A stretch of DNA of 33,787 nt from Bacteroidaceae bacterium (GCA_017450985.1 JAFSSN010000106.1:1-33787); one strand, 5' to 3'. Positions 23,827-32,570 are shown, counted from the stretch's first letter. Made by a program: numbers and translations. The notes: generated by a model not told the origin, from the letters alone.

Positions 23827-26784
23827 TTATTTCTGCCTTTTGCACAGTTCGTTGAAGGCACAGTACTCGCATGTCGAAGCATCTTCGCATGGAGCGAACG
23901 GCACGTCTTCGTTGTAGATGCTCTTTATCACAGACATCAGTCCTTCGTGATATTCGTCGGCAATATCCCTGAAGTCATCGACAGGAGTCTTGTCCACGGC
24001 GAGGTAAGGGTTCTTGCTTGCCAGCGGCTGAGTGGCGAACATGAGGGCAGGGGTGATAGGAGGGCAGTCGGCGCCTTTCTCCTTCAGAAGCACATAGCTG
24101 TAGTAGAAAGCCTGCAGCATGTAGTGGCACTTGCCGTTGAACACGTCCTCCATCGTGCCGTTGTTCTCCGTGTGGGTACCCGTCTTGTAGTCCACGATGC
24201 GTATGTATTCGCTGCCGTCGGGATTGCTCAGACGCTCGTAGCGGTCGATGATACCGCCTATGGTAATCTGCGTCTTGTCGTCGAGCTTGATGACGTGGTG
24301 TACCTTGTCCTCCGTGCCGAGAATGTACATAGGGCACGACTGCGCGTCGAACAGCAGCTGGTTCTTGATGTACTTGCACAGCATGTAGTGATTGAGCAGC
24401 TGCTGGCCGTTATAGGTATTCTTGTAAACCTTCTGTCCTTTAGGCTTGTTGAAGAAATTGATGGCAAAGCCCTCGTCCACAAGCTGTTCTATCAGTTGCT
24501 TGTTGTTGGCAATCTCCGTAAGGTTTGCCGACTGCACCTGTCGTCCTTTGAAGGCTTGGTAGATAACTTCCATGCAATAGTGGAAGATGTTACCGAATGT
24601 TGGGTTGTCTATGTCCTCCGACACTTCGTCCGGCTCCTTGAATCCTGCCACGTAGCTGAAGTAGAACTGCAGCGGGCATTTTATGTATGAGTTGATGGCT
24701 GTAGGCGAGAGCGGCTTGTCACGGAATTTCTCGCGCAGCTTATCCATCACTTCCTCCGTCTTCTTCACCATGGAGTCCGTCTGTCTTTCCGACTCGCTGT
24801 CCGACGTAAGAGCCTTGGTCTCCACATGCTGTCCCTTGCCCAGAATCTTCTCTGCCTCGATTTGCAGCTGCATCATGAAGCGCGACATCTCGCCCTTGTT
24901 CAGTCCGTCGGTCGAAGAGTTGTACATGATGGTTATGTTCTCCGCACGTTGCAGCAGGTTGTAGAAGTAGTAGGCATAGAGGCTCACCTGTTTCTCCATG
25001 GTGGTCATTCCGTGGGCGGCACGCAGGTTGTAAGGTATGAGCGAAGCCTTGTGCGTATTCTTAGGCAGCAGGTCGTCGTTGCACGACAGCATGATGACAT
25101 TCTTGAAGTCGAGGTTTCGCGTCTCCAGAATACCCATCACCTGCAGGCCTATTGCCGGTTCGCCGTGGAACGGAATTGACTTTGCCGACATGATTTGCCG
25201 TGTCAGTCGGTAGAGCGTTTCTACATTCACGTTGAAGGCCTCCACGTCGCGCTGCAAAGCTTGTATCCTGTTGACTATGGTGTAGGCGTTGAAGATTGAT
25301 TCCTTCTGCAACGTCTCGTTCTTTTCGCCGCGGTATGTCACACCCACTTTCTTGAGAATGTCGGCAAGGTAGCCCATGAGGTCGCTCTGCGCACGAAGGT
25401 GAGTGAATATGGTGGCGAAAATCTCTGCCGTCTTTTCCTCCTTGTCGGTCAGCTCCTTTCCTGCCTGCGGATGCCATACGAGGTCGGAGTCTTTCGGAAA
25501 CATTATGTTGTTTTTGCGCAGACGGTTGAGCACGTTGATGGATTTGTTGTCGGTCATGCGTCGTGTGAAAGGGTGGCGCAGCACGGCTGCCACCTGACCG
25601 TATTTCCACTGGCTGCTGCCTGCCGTGCCGAAGATGTGAAGCTCCATGAGCGACTGCACGAAACTGAACACGGGAGTCTTGCCGAGCGGATAACCCATCG
25701 TCACGTTGAGTGCCATAGGCTTGTCCTTGCCTATGACTGGCGGAATGGAGTGCAGCACGTATGGCAGTACACCCTCGTTGCAGAGCACCACGGCATTCTC
25801 GTTCAGCTTGCTCTTCTCGTTCACGTTTTCCTTCAGCCATTGGCTCACGTAGCGTGTCTGTGCGTTCTCCGTGGGCGAGGCGATAAACTGTATGCGCTTA
25901 GGCTGCTTGAAGTTGCGATAGTATTCGGGATGCTGGCTGAAGCGGTTGCCGAAAGTCTGTATGTCCTCCAGAATGAACTGGCCAGCCTCGTAGCCGTGGT
26001 AGGGCTTGCCGCTGTTGATAGACTGTGGATTGAGGTAAGCCTCATCGTAGTCCCAGTAGAAGAACGTGTTCTTGTTCTTCTGCAGAAATTTGAACAGCTG
26101 ACGCTCCGTCTCGTTGAGCACGTTGAAGCCTACGACGGCGTAGTTTTCGCTCGGCAGTTTTTTGAGCAGCTCGTCGGGGGTGGTCTTGAGCTTTTCTATC
26201 AGCTCGCGTTTCATCATTCCCTCATAGCACAGGTCTTCCTCCCTCAGCAGGCGTTGAAACTCCACGTAGGTAGGGTGGAGAGCGTTCCAGATGCTGAGGA
26301 ACTTGTCCTTCAGACGGGTACGGCTCTCAGGGTCAAAGTTCACGAAGAACTGACGGATGGTACTAATCTGGTTTTCCGAGAGAAACGAGAAGTCGGTCAT
26401 TTCCTCCAGGTCCGAGATGTTGGCAAACAGCTTTGTGGCATCGGCCATGTTGTTGTCGATGTCCTCGAAGTCGCTGAGCATCATCTCGCCCCATGAGTAG
26501 AAATGGTCGAGAGTCTCTTCCGTTCCGGTCACGGTCACGAAAGCCTCGTAGAGTTTGCATACCAGCTTTATCTGGTCGCAGACGGTCTTGGCAGACAGCG
26601 AGGTGAATATGTCGCTGATGGACGTGAACGTAGGAGCCCACATCGGCTGCTTTGACAGCTTGATGAGATGGGAGTTGAAAAACAAACTTGCACGTTTGTT
26701 CGGAAATATGATGGTTGTTTTTGTGAAGTCTCCGCCAAGTGTCTTGTAAAGGTCTTGTGCTACGAGTTCCAAAAAAGTGGTCAT
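23827..26784 (-). CDS. AddB-like PD-(D/E)XK nuclease of double-strand-break repair
   Basis: 985 residues. The N-terminal half is a helicase-like fold without a Walker A motif (the start reads KTTIIFPNKRASLFFNSHLI), as expected for a degenerate AddB-type subunit. The C-terminal nuclease domain has PLSPTAINSYIKCPLQFYFS (Cys about 703), GGIIDRYERL, the catalytic IVDYKTGTH and LQAFYYSYVL. Three Cys near the end (C972, C975, C981 in STCEYCAFNELC) with the Cys near 703 make the 4Fe-4S cage typical of AddB nucleases. The expected UvrD-like partner AddA is not next to it. It has a strong promoter and probably carries ruvC. Confidence 0.9.
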   Translation of the reverse strand: MTTFLELVAQDLYKTLGGDFTKTTIIFPNKRASLFFNSHLIKLSKQPMWAPTFTSISDIFTSLSAKTVCDQIKLVCKLYEAFVTVTGTEETLDHFYSWGEMMLSDFEDIDNNMADATKLFANISDLEEMTDFSFLSENQISTIRQFFVNFDPESRTRLKDKFLSIWNALHPTYVEFQRLLREEDLCYEGMMKRELIEKLKTTPDELLKKLPSENYAVVGFNVLNETERQLFKFLQKNKNTFFYWDYDEAYLNPQSINSGKPYHGYEAGQFILEDIQTFGNRFSQHPEYYRNFKQPKRIQFIASPTENAQTRYVSQWLKENVNEKSKLNENAVVLCNEGVLPYVLHSIPPVIGKDKPMALNVTMGYPLGKTPVFSFVQSLMELHIFGTAGSSQWKYGQVAAVLRHPFTRRMTDNKSINVLNRLRKNNIMFPKDSDLVWHPQAGKELTDKEEKTAEIFATIFTHLRAQSDLMGYLADILKKVGVTYRGEKNETLQKESIFNAYTIVNRIQALQRDVEAFNVNVETLYRLTRQIMSAKSIPFHGEPAIGLQVMGILETRNLDFKNVIMLSCNDDLLPKNTHKASLIPYNLRAAHGMTTMEKQVSLYAYYFYNLLQRAENITIMYNSSTDGLNKGEMSRFMMQLQIEAEKILGKGQHVETKALTSDSESERQTDSMVKKTEEVMDKLREKFRDKPLSPTAINSYIKCPLQFYFSYVAGFKEPDEVSEDIDNPTFGNIFHYCMEVIYQAFKGRQVQSANLTEIANNKQLIEQLVDEGFAINFFNKPKGQKVYKNTYNGQQLLNHYMLCKYIKNQLLFDAQSCPMYILGTEDKVHHVIKLDDKTQITIGGIIDRYERLSNPDGSEYIRIVDYKTGTHTENNGTMEDVFNGKCHYMLQAFYYSYVLLKEKGADCPPITPALMFATQPLASKNPYLAVDKTPVDDFRDIADEYHEGLMSVIKSIYNEDVPFAPCEDASTCEYCAFNELCKRQK

Positions 26785-26838
26785 TCGTCAAATCTTTTTT
26801 ATGTGGATTTTTTTGCTTGGCTGGTTAAACCATAGTCG

Positions 26839-26878
26839 AGGTTAGCAAGTCACACATAAGTGTGACAGGGGAAAACCT
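26839..26878 (-). promoter_or_regulatory. 5'-end hairpin in the AddB-like gene leader
   Basis: GTCACAC (26849-26855), loop ATAA, GTGTGAC (26860-26866), with an outer AGGTT/AACCT pair (26839-26843 with 26874-26878). It falls within the first 50 nt of the transcript from the promoter just upstream. Such 5' hairpins often stabilise mRNA or bind regulators; which applies is unknown. Confidence 0.5.
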
Positions 26879-26886
26879 AAAACCAA

Positions 26887-26918
26887 ACAAAGGTAGGTAA
26901 AAGATTTGTTCTTGCCAA
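26887..26918 (-). promoter_or_regulatory. Promoter of the AddB-like gene
   Basis: Minus strand: TTTG at 26918-26915, a 20-bp spacer, TACCTTTG at 26894-26887. Exact Bacteroidetes promoter; the leader to ATG 26784 is about 95 nt. Confidence 0.8.
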
Positions 26919-26974
26919 ATTTTGGGGAATGTTTTCGATTGTGTCAGCACATGGATAGCGAAAAGATGTGTGTT

Positions 26975-27130
26975 TTATTCATGTCTCATTCGACTCTTGT
27001 ACGGTAATTGTACGGGTGTTTTACGGGTTTTCTCCGTATTTCTACGGATTGTACCCGTAGAAAAGTCGTAGAAAACCCGTAGCCGACCAATAGAATATCC
27101 GTAGAATTCTCGGTTTTGCCCCGAATCGTA
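26975..27130. repeat. Intergenic palindromic repeat cluster, copy 2
   Basis: Multiple overlapping inverted repeats made from TACGG/CCGTA: TACGGGTTTTC (27022-27032) with GAAAACCCGTA (27071-27081); TTTCTACGG (27039-27047) with CCGTAGAAA (27055-27063); TCCGTA with TACGGA (27033-27048). The outer sequence CCCGTAGCCGACCAA (27076-27090) is, on the minus strand, close to TTGGGTCGGCTACG at 9031-9044. It lies downstream of pdxT, so it may also act in transcript ending. The remaining part of the 390-bp gap holds the AddB-like promoter. Confidence 0.65.
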
Positions 27131-27174
27131 TATAAAAGTGATACTGCATTGTTTGTGGTTTAAGGCGAACAAAA

Positions 27175-27759
27175 TCAGATACTTTTCTCTACGATGTCGA
27201 GAAAGAAGCGGTGTATGTGAGTGTCGGTGTTCAGTTCTGGATGAAATGCAGTTACGAGTTGGTTGCCCTGACGTGCAGCCACAATGCGGTCGTTGACAAC
27301 GGAGAGAATTTCCACGTCTTTGCCCGCTGTCTCGATATAAGGAGCGCGTATGAACGTCATCGGTATGGTTGAGCCGTCGTCTGTTATACCCTTGAAACCG
27401 CCTTCGTGATAGAAGCTGCCCAGCTGTCGGCCGTAGGCGTTGCGCTTGGCAGTGATGTCCATCGTTGCGAGGTGCTGGCTGTCGAGCATGATGAGTCCGG
27501 CGCAGGTGCCGAACACAGGCAGGCCGCCGGCAATGGCATCGCGTATCGGGTCCCACAGCTCGAGGTCGTGCATGATTCGTGTCATGGTCGTGCTCTCGCC
27601 GCCGGGAATGATAAGCCCCTGAGGATTCTCTGCGTATGTCAGCCAGTCGTTGAGGTTTCGTATCTCAACGCTTTCGGCACCGAGAGAGCGGAGCATTTGC
27701 TCGTGCTCAGCAAATGCTCCTTGAAGTGCTAAAGTCGCTATTCTTAAATTGCTCATCAT
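27175..27759 (-). CDS. pdxT: Pyridoxal 5'-phosphate synthase glutaminase subunit
   Basis: 194 residues, class I glutamine amidotransferase. It hydrolyses glutamine and passes ammonia to PdxS. The motifs [26 protein letters not shown] (52-57), the nucleophile C86 in [11 protein letters not shown] and the His/Glu of [17 protein letters not shown] are all present. Its start ATG overlaps the pdxS stop by 4 bp (ATGA), so the two are translationally coupled, which suits a complex of equal subunits. Confidence 0.97.
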   Translation of the reverse strand: MMSNLRIATLALQGAFAEHEQMLRSLGAESVEIRNLNDWLTYAENPQGLIIPGGESTTMTRIMHDLELWDPIRDAIAGGLPVFGTCAGLIMLDSQHLATMDITAKRNAYGRQLGSFYHEGGFKGITDDGSTIPMTFIRAPYIETAGKDVEILSVVNDRIVAARQGNQLVTAFHPELNTDTHIHRFFLDIVEKSI

Positions 27760-28628
27760 TTACCTCTTTCTGCCATGAGTAACTCAATCTCACTCTCGTT
27801 GATGCCCACCATTGCTTCGCCGAGGTCTTCGCTCAACTCGGCAATGATTTTAGGATTATCGTAGTTGGTAACAGCCTTTACGATGGCCTGTGCACGCTTT
27901 ACTGGGTCACCGCTCTTGAAGATACCGCTGCCCACAAACACGCCTTCGGCACCGAGTTGCATCATGAGTGCAGCATCGGCTGGTGTAGCCACACCTCCGG
28001 CAGCAAAGTTTACGACAGGAAGCTTTCCGTTGTCGTGTACGTACTGCACGAGGTCGTAAGGTACTCTCAACTGCTTGGCAGCCTCGTACAACTCGTCGGT
28101 GCTCATTGAAGTGAGGCGGCGAATCTCGCTCTGCATCATGCGCATGTGGCGTACAGCCTGAATAACGTCGCCAGTTCCCGGCTCACCCTTGGTACGAATC
28201 ATGGTAGCACCCTCGTTGATACGTCGGAGAGCCTCGCCAAGGTCCTTTGCTCCGCACACGAATGGCACGTTGAACTTGCGCTTGTCGATGTGGTAAACGT
28301 CGTCGGCTGGTGAGAGAACCTCGCTCTCGTCGATGTAGTCAATCTCGATGGCTTCCAGTATCTGAGCCTCCACGAAGTGGCCGATACGGCACTTTGCCAT
28401 CACAGGGATGCTCACAGCTTCCTGAATACCCTTAATCATCTTAGGATCGCTCATACGGCTCACGCCACCAGCTGCACGGATGTCGGCAGGGATACGTTCG
28501 AGAGCCATTACTGCACAAGCTCCGGCAGCCTCAGCTATGCGTGCCTGTTCTGGTGTTGTCACGTCCATGATTACTCCGCCCTTCAGCATCTGTGCGAGGT
28601 TGCGGTTGAGTGTCTGTCTATCTTCCAT
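27756..28628 (-). CDS. pdxS: Pyridoxal 5'-phosphate synthase lyase subunit
   Basis: 290 residues, a TIM barrel that makes PLP from ribose 5-phosphate, glyceraldehyde 3-phosphate and ammonia. The conserved [20 protein letters not shown] (D22), [14 protein letters not shown] with the substrate-binding Lys79, [11 protein letters not shown] and [18 protein letters not shown] are visible. Together with pdxT it forms the DXP-independent route of vitamin B6 synthesis. A near-consensus -7 box (TTACTTTG, 28673-28666 minus) lies about 40 bp upstream. Confidence 0.97.
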   Translation of the reverse strand: MEDRQTLNRNLAQMLKGGVIMDVTTPEQARIAEAAGACAVMALERIPADIRAAGGVSRMSDPKMIKGIQEAVSIPVMAKCRIGHFVEAQILEAIEIDYIDESEVLSPADDVYHIDKRKFNVPFVCGAKDLGEALRRINEGATMIRTKGEPGTGDVIQAVRHMRMMQSEIRRLTSMSTDELYEAAKQLRVPYDLVQYVHDNGKLPVVNFAAGGVATPADAALMMQLGAEGVFVGSGIFKSGDPVKRAQAIVKAVTNYDNPKIIAELSEDLGEAMVGINESEIELLMAERGK

Positions 28629-28741
28629 ATTACTTTGTTATTTTGTTTCGTTTTTAATTTCGCTGCAAAGTAATAAGGTTTATTTCATCTATGCAATAGG
28701 TATTTCCGTGATGTGTAAGTATTGTGAACGGATATGCAAAG

Positions 28742-28776
28742 GATAATGGAGAATTGATAATGGAGAATTGAGAATT
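28742..28776. repeat. 14-bp tandem repeat
   Basis: GATAATGGAGAATT occurs twice in tandem (28742-28755, 28756-28769) followed by a partial third copy. Low-complexity intergenic spacer between pdxS and the second apbE; it abuts the left copy of the 17-bp direct repeat. Confidence 0.7.
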
Positions 28777-28789
28777 AACATGCAGATTC
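28773..28789 (+). repeat. Left copy of a 17-bp direct repeat
   Basis: AATTAACATGCAGATTC, identical and in the same orientation at 32554-32570. The pair brackets the secreted-protein/ApbE operon (see findings). Confidence 0.6.
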
Positions 28790-28805
28790 GATGATAGCAT
28801 ACTGG

Positions 28806-29816
28806 TTAATGTCTCTCTGTTGAAAGCAGTTTTAGGAGCGAAGGACTATATTCTATACGGTAGTTGAGAGTAGAGTCGTCGGGAGCAAGGATGAAATAAG
28901 CCATGACATCAGGTGTACGACGGAGTACTGCAAGCGACTGCTGAAGTCCGAGCACCATGAATGCCGTTGCGTATGCATCTGCCGTCATACAGTCACGGGC
29001 AATGACGGTAGCAGAAAGTATGTCGCTATTGGCTGGATAGCCAGTTCTTGGGTCAATGGTGTGCGAATATCGTTGGCCTTTATCGTAGTAATAGTTCCTG
29101 TAGTTTCCGCTTGTGGCAACAGCTCCCTCGGTGAGTTTCAAGACATCCATACAGGTGTGGTTTATGGCAAGAGAGTCCTCTTCGGGTGTGTTGATGGCTA
29201 TGCCCCATGGACGTTTCTTTGCATTTGTTCCATTGACAACTATCTCGCCACCAATCTCGATGAGACAATTGTTTATTCCCTTTGTCTTGAACCATCGCCC
29301 AATAACATCACAGGTATAGCCCTTCGCTATACTTGAGACATCGATGATGGTTCTTGGGTCACGCTTCCTTAGTCTGCCTCCTGCACTAAGATGTATATCC
29401 TTGTAGCCCACAAATTGGCGTACACTGTCAACATCGGGCGATGTCACTTCACGTCGGTTCTTGTAGCCAAAGCCCCACAGGTTGACAAGAGGTCCGACCG
29501 TTATGTCAAATGCACCGTGTGTGTTATCCGATACCTTACGTGCGTTCGTAAGGACTGTTCTTACATGTTCATTTGCCCTTGCATGTTTATCATTACGGTT
29601 CATACGTGCAAGGATGGATGAATCATTGAACATGGACAACGAAAGGTCTATCTGACGGAACAGGGCTGTTATGCTGTCGCTGTAGTCCCTTTCACCTTCG
29701 TATGTGATGTGGTATGTGGTATGGAACACCTCACCGCTGATTGTCGTGAACCCCTCAGAGTACAAGGCAAGTGAGAAAATATATGAGAAAAATAATGTTA
29801 TTGTCTTTCTGTACAT
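28806..29816 (-). CDS. FAD:protein FMN transferase (ApbE), second paralogue, exported
   Basis: 336 residues with a signal peptide (ITLFFSYIFSLALYSEG) in place of the membrane anchor of the other ApbE in this window. Family blocks are intact: FDITVGPLVNLWGFGYK, IIDVSSIAKGYTCDVIGRWF, CLIEIGGEIVVNG, HTIDPRTGYPA and CMTADAYATAFMVLG. It should attach FMN to a periplasmic or surface protein. It is the third gene of a run with two exported proteins, separated from the second by a strong hairpin. The neighbouring 576-residue protein carries an imperfect flavinylation-like motif, so it is a possible but unproven target. Confidence 0.93.
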   Translation of the reverse strand: MYRKTITLFFSYIFSLALYSEGFTTISGEVFHTTYHITYEGERDYSDSITALFRQIDLSLSMFNDSSILARMNRNDKHARANEHVRTVLTNARKVSDNTHGAFDITVGPLVNLWGFGYKNRREVTSPDVDSVRQFVGYKDIHLSAGGRLRKRDPRTIIDVSSIAKGYTCDVIGRWFKTKGINNCLIEIGGEIVVNGTNAKKRPWGIAINTPEEDSLAINHTCMDVLKLTEGAVATSGNYRNYYYDKGQRYSHTIDPRTGYPANSDILSATVIARDCMTADAYATAFMVLGLQQSLAVLRRTPDVMAYFILAPDDSTLNYRIEYSPSLLKLLSTERH

Positions 29817-29833
29817 AATGCTAAGAATTGTGT

Positions 29834-29868
29834 AACGAGTTGGCAGAAACTAAGTCTGCCAACTCGTT
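29834..29868 (-). promoter_or_regulatory. Intercistronic hairpin between the secreted-protein gene and apbE
   Basis: A perfect 14-bp inverted repeat, AACGAGTTGGCAGA (29834-29847) and TCTGCCAACTCGTT (29855-29868), loop of 7. There is no T run on either side, so it may be an mRNA-processing or stabilising element or a weak terminator that lowers apbE expression relative to the upstream genes. Confidence 0.7.
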
Positions 29869-29941
29869 GTGACGTGAACACATTCAATGCAGAGAATATA
29901 TTTACCTGTTTTTGATGAATGTATTTTTTTATGTAATAGAT

Positions 29942-31672
29942 TTATTCCTGTGATGATGTGTTCTCATCCACAAAGAGCTTGATTGCAGCCTCACATTGTG
30001 CGTCATCACCCTCAAGTGTGCCTGCAGCCATCCAGTAGGCATATTTGCCTGTAAGAATCTGCAACAACTGGTCGAGGTCACTTCCATAGCGGAACTCTAT
30101 GTGGTATGTATCTACCGGGCTGTCTGGTCGCATACAGAAGTATGTGAACTCGTCCTTGTTGTCGTCGTCGCTTTTGTATATATGAAAGTCGAAGCCCTCG
30201 AAATAATCAATCTTTGTGTAGTTGTGTGAAAATACTTCCTTGCCCTCTGCATCCATTCCCTTGATACTCCTTCCGTCGAATGTGAATCTGCTGATTCCCT
30301 GATAGAAACTACAGTCAAACTGCATGTCCGCTGTGAAACCGTTGCTACCGTCACCGAACTTTGCAACAGCAGCTTCTCCGATAACAGTGCCGCTCATTGA
30401 GTTCTTGAGTGCAGCCGCAGTCGCTTCGGCAGCATCAGCACCTACATTCTTTGCACATTCAGACACCCAGAGGTCGTTCCATTTGTCAGCGAGAGCGCCT
30501 TCCTTTCCGAAGAACTCAACGTATGTTCCCTTGAGCTTTGTCTGCAATTCCGTTGGTTCAGCCGTGTTTCCAAACGTAAGCTTGATTCCAGTAGAAATGT
30601 ACTTTTTGCTGTCGAACGTTACATTATACACGTCTCCTTCTGCCACTGTACCGTTGATGACAAGTTTGCCGTCATTGTACGAATACTGGTCGGCAGTCAA
30701 TGTCTGTGCCTGTTTGCCAGCTCCCTTCTTGACAGATGCAATAGCATAGTCAGCATCGTCTGGTATCTCGTTGAACATGAGCCATACTACAGGATTGTCA
30801 CCTGCCACGGCGCTTCCGTCAACTGAAACCGATGCTGATGTCTGCTGCTTGACATATACGTTGCAGTCAACGGAGAGATTGTCGGCATCCTTGAGCAGGT
30901 AGGTCACGTTCGTGATTGTCTTTCCCTGAAGACCTGCTGTATGTGTGTAATGAGGCTTGTTGCCATGTGGCTCTGTAAATGCAGTAACGCAGAAAGCCAT
31001 TTCGGCAGCATTGAGCCATACGTTGTTGAGTGCAGTCAATGCATACTTTTGTCCGTTGCTTGTAGTAAGCACCACTCCCAGGAGAGCATCCACAGGGACG
31101 CTGTTGCGGTCAATGTCGAGCTTCAGCATATAGTTGCCCCAGTTTACTCCATAGCCTCCGGACAGTGCAACAGTTGCGTTTACAGGTTTTGGCACAGAGT
31201 TGTATGCACTGAAAGACTTGTCTGACTTATAAAGCTTATATTCCGTAAAAGTCTTGTCTGTGACGAATGTGAAGCGAGCCTTCTCCTCGTCTGTGAGCGA
31301 GTTATATACAGCATCGGTCATGGCAACGCATACATCTTTTACGCCATTGAGACTCTTATTGTCTTCGCTGACGATGTTTGCCGTGAATCTGGCGGCCTTT
31401 GCACTGGTAGCAGAAGTAAAGGCATCGATGCCATCGGCTTCGAGAGCTTCCGTTGTCTGACGAAGTTCGCCTGCAAAGAACTCGGCGTATGTCATGTCGG
31501 TCGTAGCATAATGGAGTTTGTCTGTGTTGATGTCAGGTGCAAACTCAATGTTCTTTACCTGTTCCTTTGTGTAAGTTACGTTGTTACCGTCAGAGAGGTT
31601 TACGGTTATGTTTTGAGAATAAGCGTTGACGCTCATTGATGCAAAAGCAGAGATGAGTAATACGTGTTTCAT
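29942..31672 (-). CDS. Exported protein with Tp47/FMN-bind-like N-terminal part and ZinT-like C-terminal domain
   Basis: 576 residues with a signal peptide (1-19). Residues 20-47 have the short Bacteroidales motif seen in surface proteins (ITVNLSDGNNVTYTKEQVKN). Residues about 55-370 are beta-rich; MTYAEFFAGEL (60-70) and DAFTSATSAKAARF (83-96) recall Tp47-type domains and, loosely, the FMN-bind acceptor region. Residues about 377-572 look like a ZinT-type metal-binding lipocalin: LKGTYVEFFG, YFEGFDFHIYKSDD (490-503), DTYHIEFRYG (521-530, His524) and KYAYWMAAGTLEGDD. Both domain names are from memory and need a profile search. It lies 12 bp after the small exported gene and ahead of apbE. Confidence 0.75.
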   Translation of the reverse strand: MKHVLLISAFASMSVNAYSQNITVNLSDGNNVTYTKEQVKNIEFAPDINTDKLHYATTDMTYAEFFAGELRQTTEALEADGIDAFTSATSAKAARFTANIVSEDNKSLNGVKDVCVAMTDAVYNSLTDEEKARFTFVTDKTFTEYKLYKSDKSFSAYNSVPKPVNATVALSGGYGVNWGNYMLKLDIDRNSVPVDALLGVVLTTSNGQKYALTALNNVWLNAAEMAFCVTAFTEPHGNKPHYTHTAGLQGKTITNVTYLLKDADNLSVDCNVYVKQQTSASVSVDGSAVAGDNPVVWLMFNEIPDDADYAIASVKKGAGKQAQTLTADQYSYNDGKLVINGTVAEGDVYNVTFDSKKYISTGIKLTFGNTAEPTELQTKLKGTYVEFFGKEGALADKWNDLWVSECAKNVGADAAEATAAALKNSMSGTVIGEAAVAKFGDGSNGFTADMQFDCSFYQGISRFTFDGRSIKGMDAEGKEVFSHNYTKIDYFEGFDFHIYKSDDDNKDEFTYFCMRPDSPVDTYHIEFRYGSDLDQLLQILTGKYAYWMAAGTLEGDDAQCEAAIKLFVDENTSSQE

Positions 31673-31684
31673 TTATCCTAAAAA

Positions 31685-32155
31685 TTATTTTGTGAATTTG
31701 AATGTTCTTGTAGATGTCTTGATAATATATACTGTTCCTTTAGCAGTATCAAATCTGAGATGTATCCGGCCGTTTTCATCAGCTTTTCCTGATGTCACCA
31801 TCTTGCCGTCAGCGCTATACACATTCACCAATGAGCCCTTAGCGAGTCCGCTGCATTGCAATCCTTTGTCAAAGCAAAAAGCTGGAACGGCAGCCTCAGC
31901 ATCATTGATGGATGTGGCAGGGTCATCAATACTGAAGGTACGGAAGTCAGATGCGGGGAATGAGACAATGGTACTTTCTGTCGAGATAACCACATCGGCA
32001 TCATTGAATGACACTTGTGGCTTCTCTTCAAGCATGAAGATGGTCTTTGCGCCATCCTTGGCAGTTACAACGAGGGCGTCGGTAGCCCACATTGCTGTCA
32101 TGTGCGATGCCATGACAGTTGCAATGGTTAAAACCTTTACGATTTTTTTTGTCAT
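31685..32155 (-). CDS. Small exported protein with a type IX secretion-like C-terminal domain
   Basis: 156 residues from ATG 32155 (MTKKIVKVLTIATVMASHMT, signal peptide). The frame is open to an ATG at 32224, but the promoter at 32194-32224 would start transcription near 32186, so the shorter start is chosen. The N-terminal mature part (DALVVTAKDGAKTIFMLEEK PQVSF) is a common Bacteroidales beta-hairpin module. The last 55 residues (LVNVYSADGKMVTSG, then GTVYIIKTSTRTFKFTK) resemble the C-terminal sorting domain of T9SS cargo. Nothing enzymatic is visible. It is the first gene of the operon with the Tp47/ZinT-like protein and apbE. Confidence 0.8.
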   Translation of the reverse strand: MTKKIVKVLTIATVMASHMTAMWATDALVVTAKDGAKTIFMLEEKPQVSFNDADVVISTESTIVSFPASDFRTFSIDDPATSINDAEAAVPAFCFDKGLQCSGLAKGSLVNVYSADGKMVTSGKADENGRIHLRFDTAKGTVYIIKTSTRTFKFTK

Positions 32156-32193
32156 AATTACATTTGATTTTTGTCGTTTTACGTTTGCGAGTG

Positions 32194-32224
32194 CAAAGGT
32201 AGAGGCTTTCCTGATTCTGTGCAA
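32194..32224 (-). promoter_or_regulatory. Promoter of the exported-protein/apbE operon
   Basis: Minus strand: TTG at 32224-32222, a 20-bp spacer, TACCTTTG at 32201-32194. Exact match; it gives a leader of about 30 nt before ATG 32155. Confidence 0.8.
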
Positions 32225-32553
32225 TACCTAAAAATCAGTAAAAAGGATAATCGTTTTTCAACTTCGTCATTAGCCACAAATGAGTATTGATACTCTGTTT
32301 TTCGTTACGTCTGCTATCATTTGAGTATGTCATTCATGGTCTCCTGCAATACGTTTCTTCATCATCATTGTGTACGTATATGCTTGTTTTTAGCTCACAT
32401 ATATATCATTCAAGGCTCTTTCGAATTGTCGTCTTTGCCATTACCCACTTACACCATTGTCATGTGGTAGTGGGTATTACCTTGTATTGCTTTTTTTGCC
32501 TCCAAGCGGCCAATTAGAACTTAGCGAAGCGGTCTCACTGACCGCAGGGAAGT

Positions 32554-32570
32554 AATTAACATGCAGATTC
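32554..32570 (+). repeat. Right copy of a 17-bp direct repeat
   Basis: AATTAACATGCAGATTC, the same orientation and sequence as 28773-28789; the next 15-20 bp are also similar but diverged. Confidence 0.6.

Noticed and set aside
23761..24690. Plus-strand open frame of 309 codons
   Set aside because: Antisense shadow of the AddB-like gene; no domain, no promoter, no ribosome-binding site.
25399..26496. Long plus-strand open frame of 365 codons opposite the AddB-like gene
   Set aside because: It is antisense to a well-supported coding region, has no recognised motif, and high G+C at third positions explains its length.
29834..29868. Intrinsic terminator between the exported protein and apbE
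   Set aside because: The stem is strong but there is no T run on the minus strand; kept as an intercistronic hairpin.
32156..32224. Upstream start (MHRIRK) for the small exported protein
   Set aside because: The promoter lies within this stretch and the signal peptide begins at ATG 32155.
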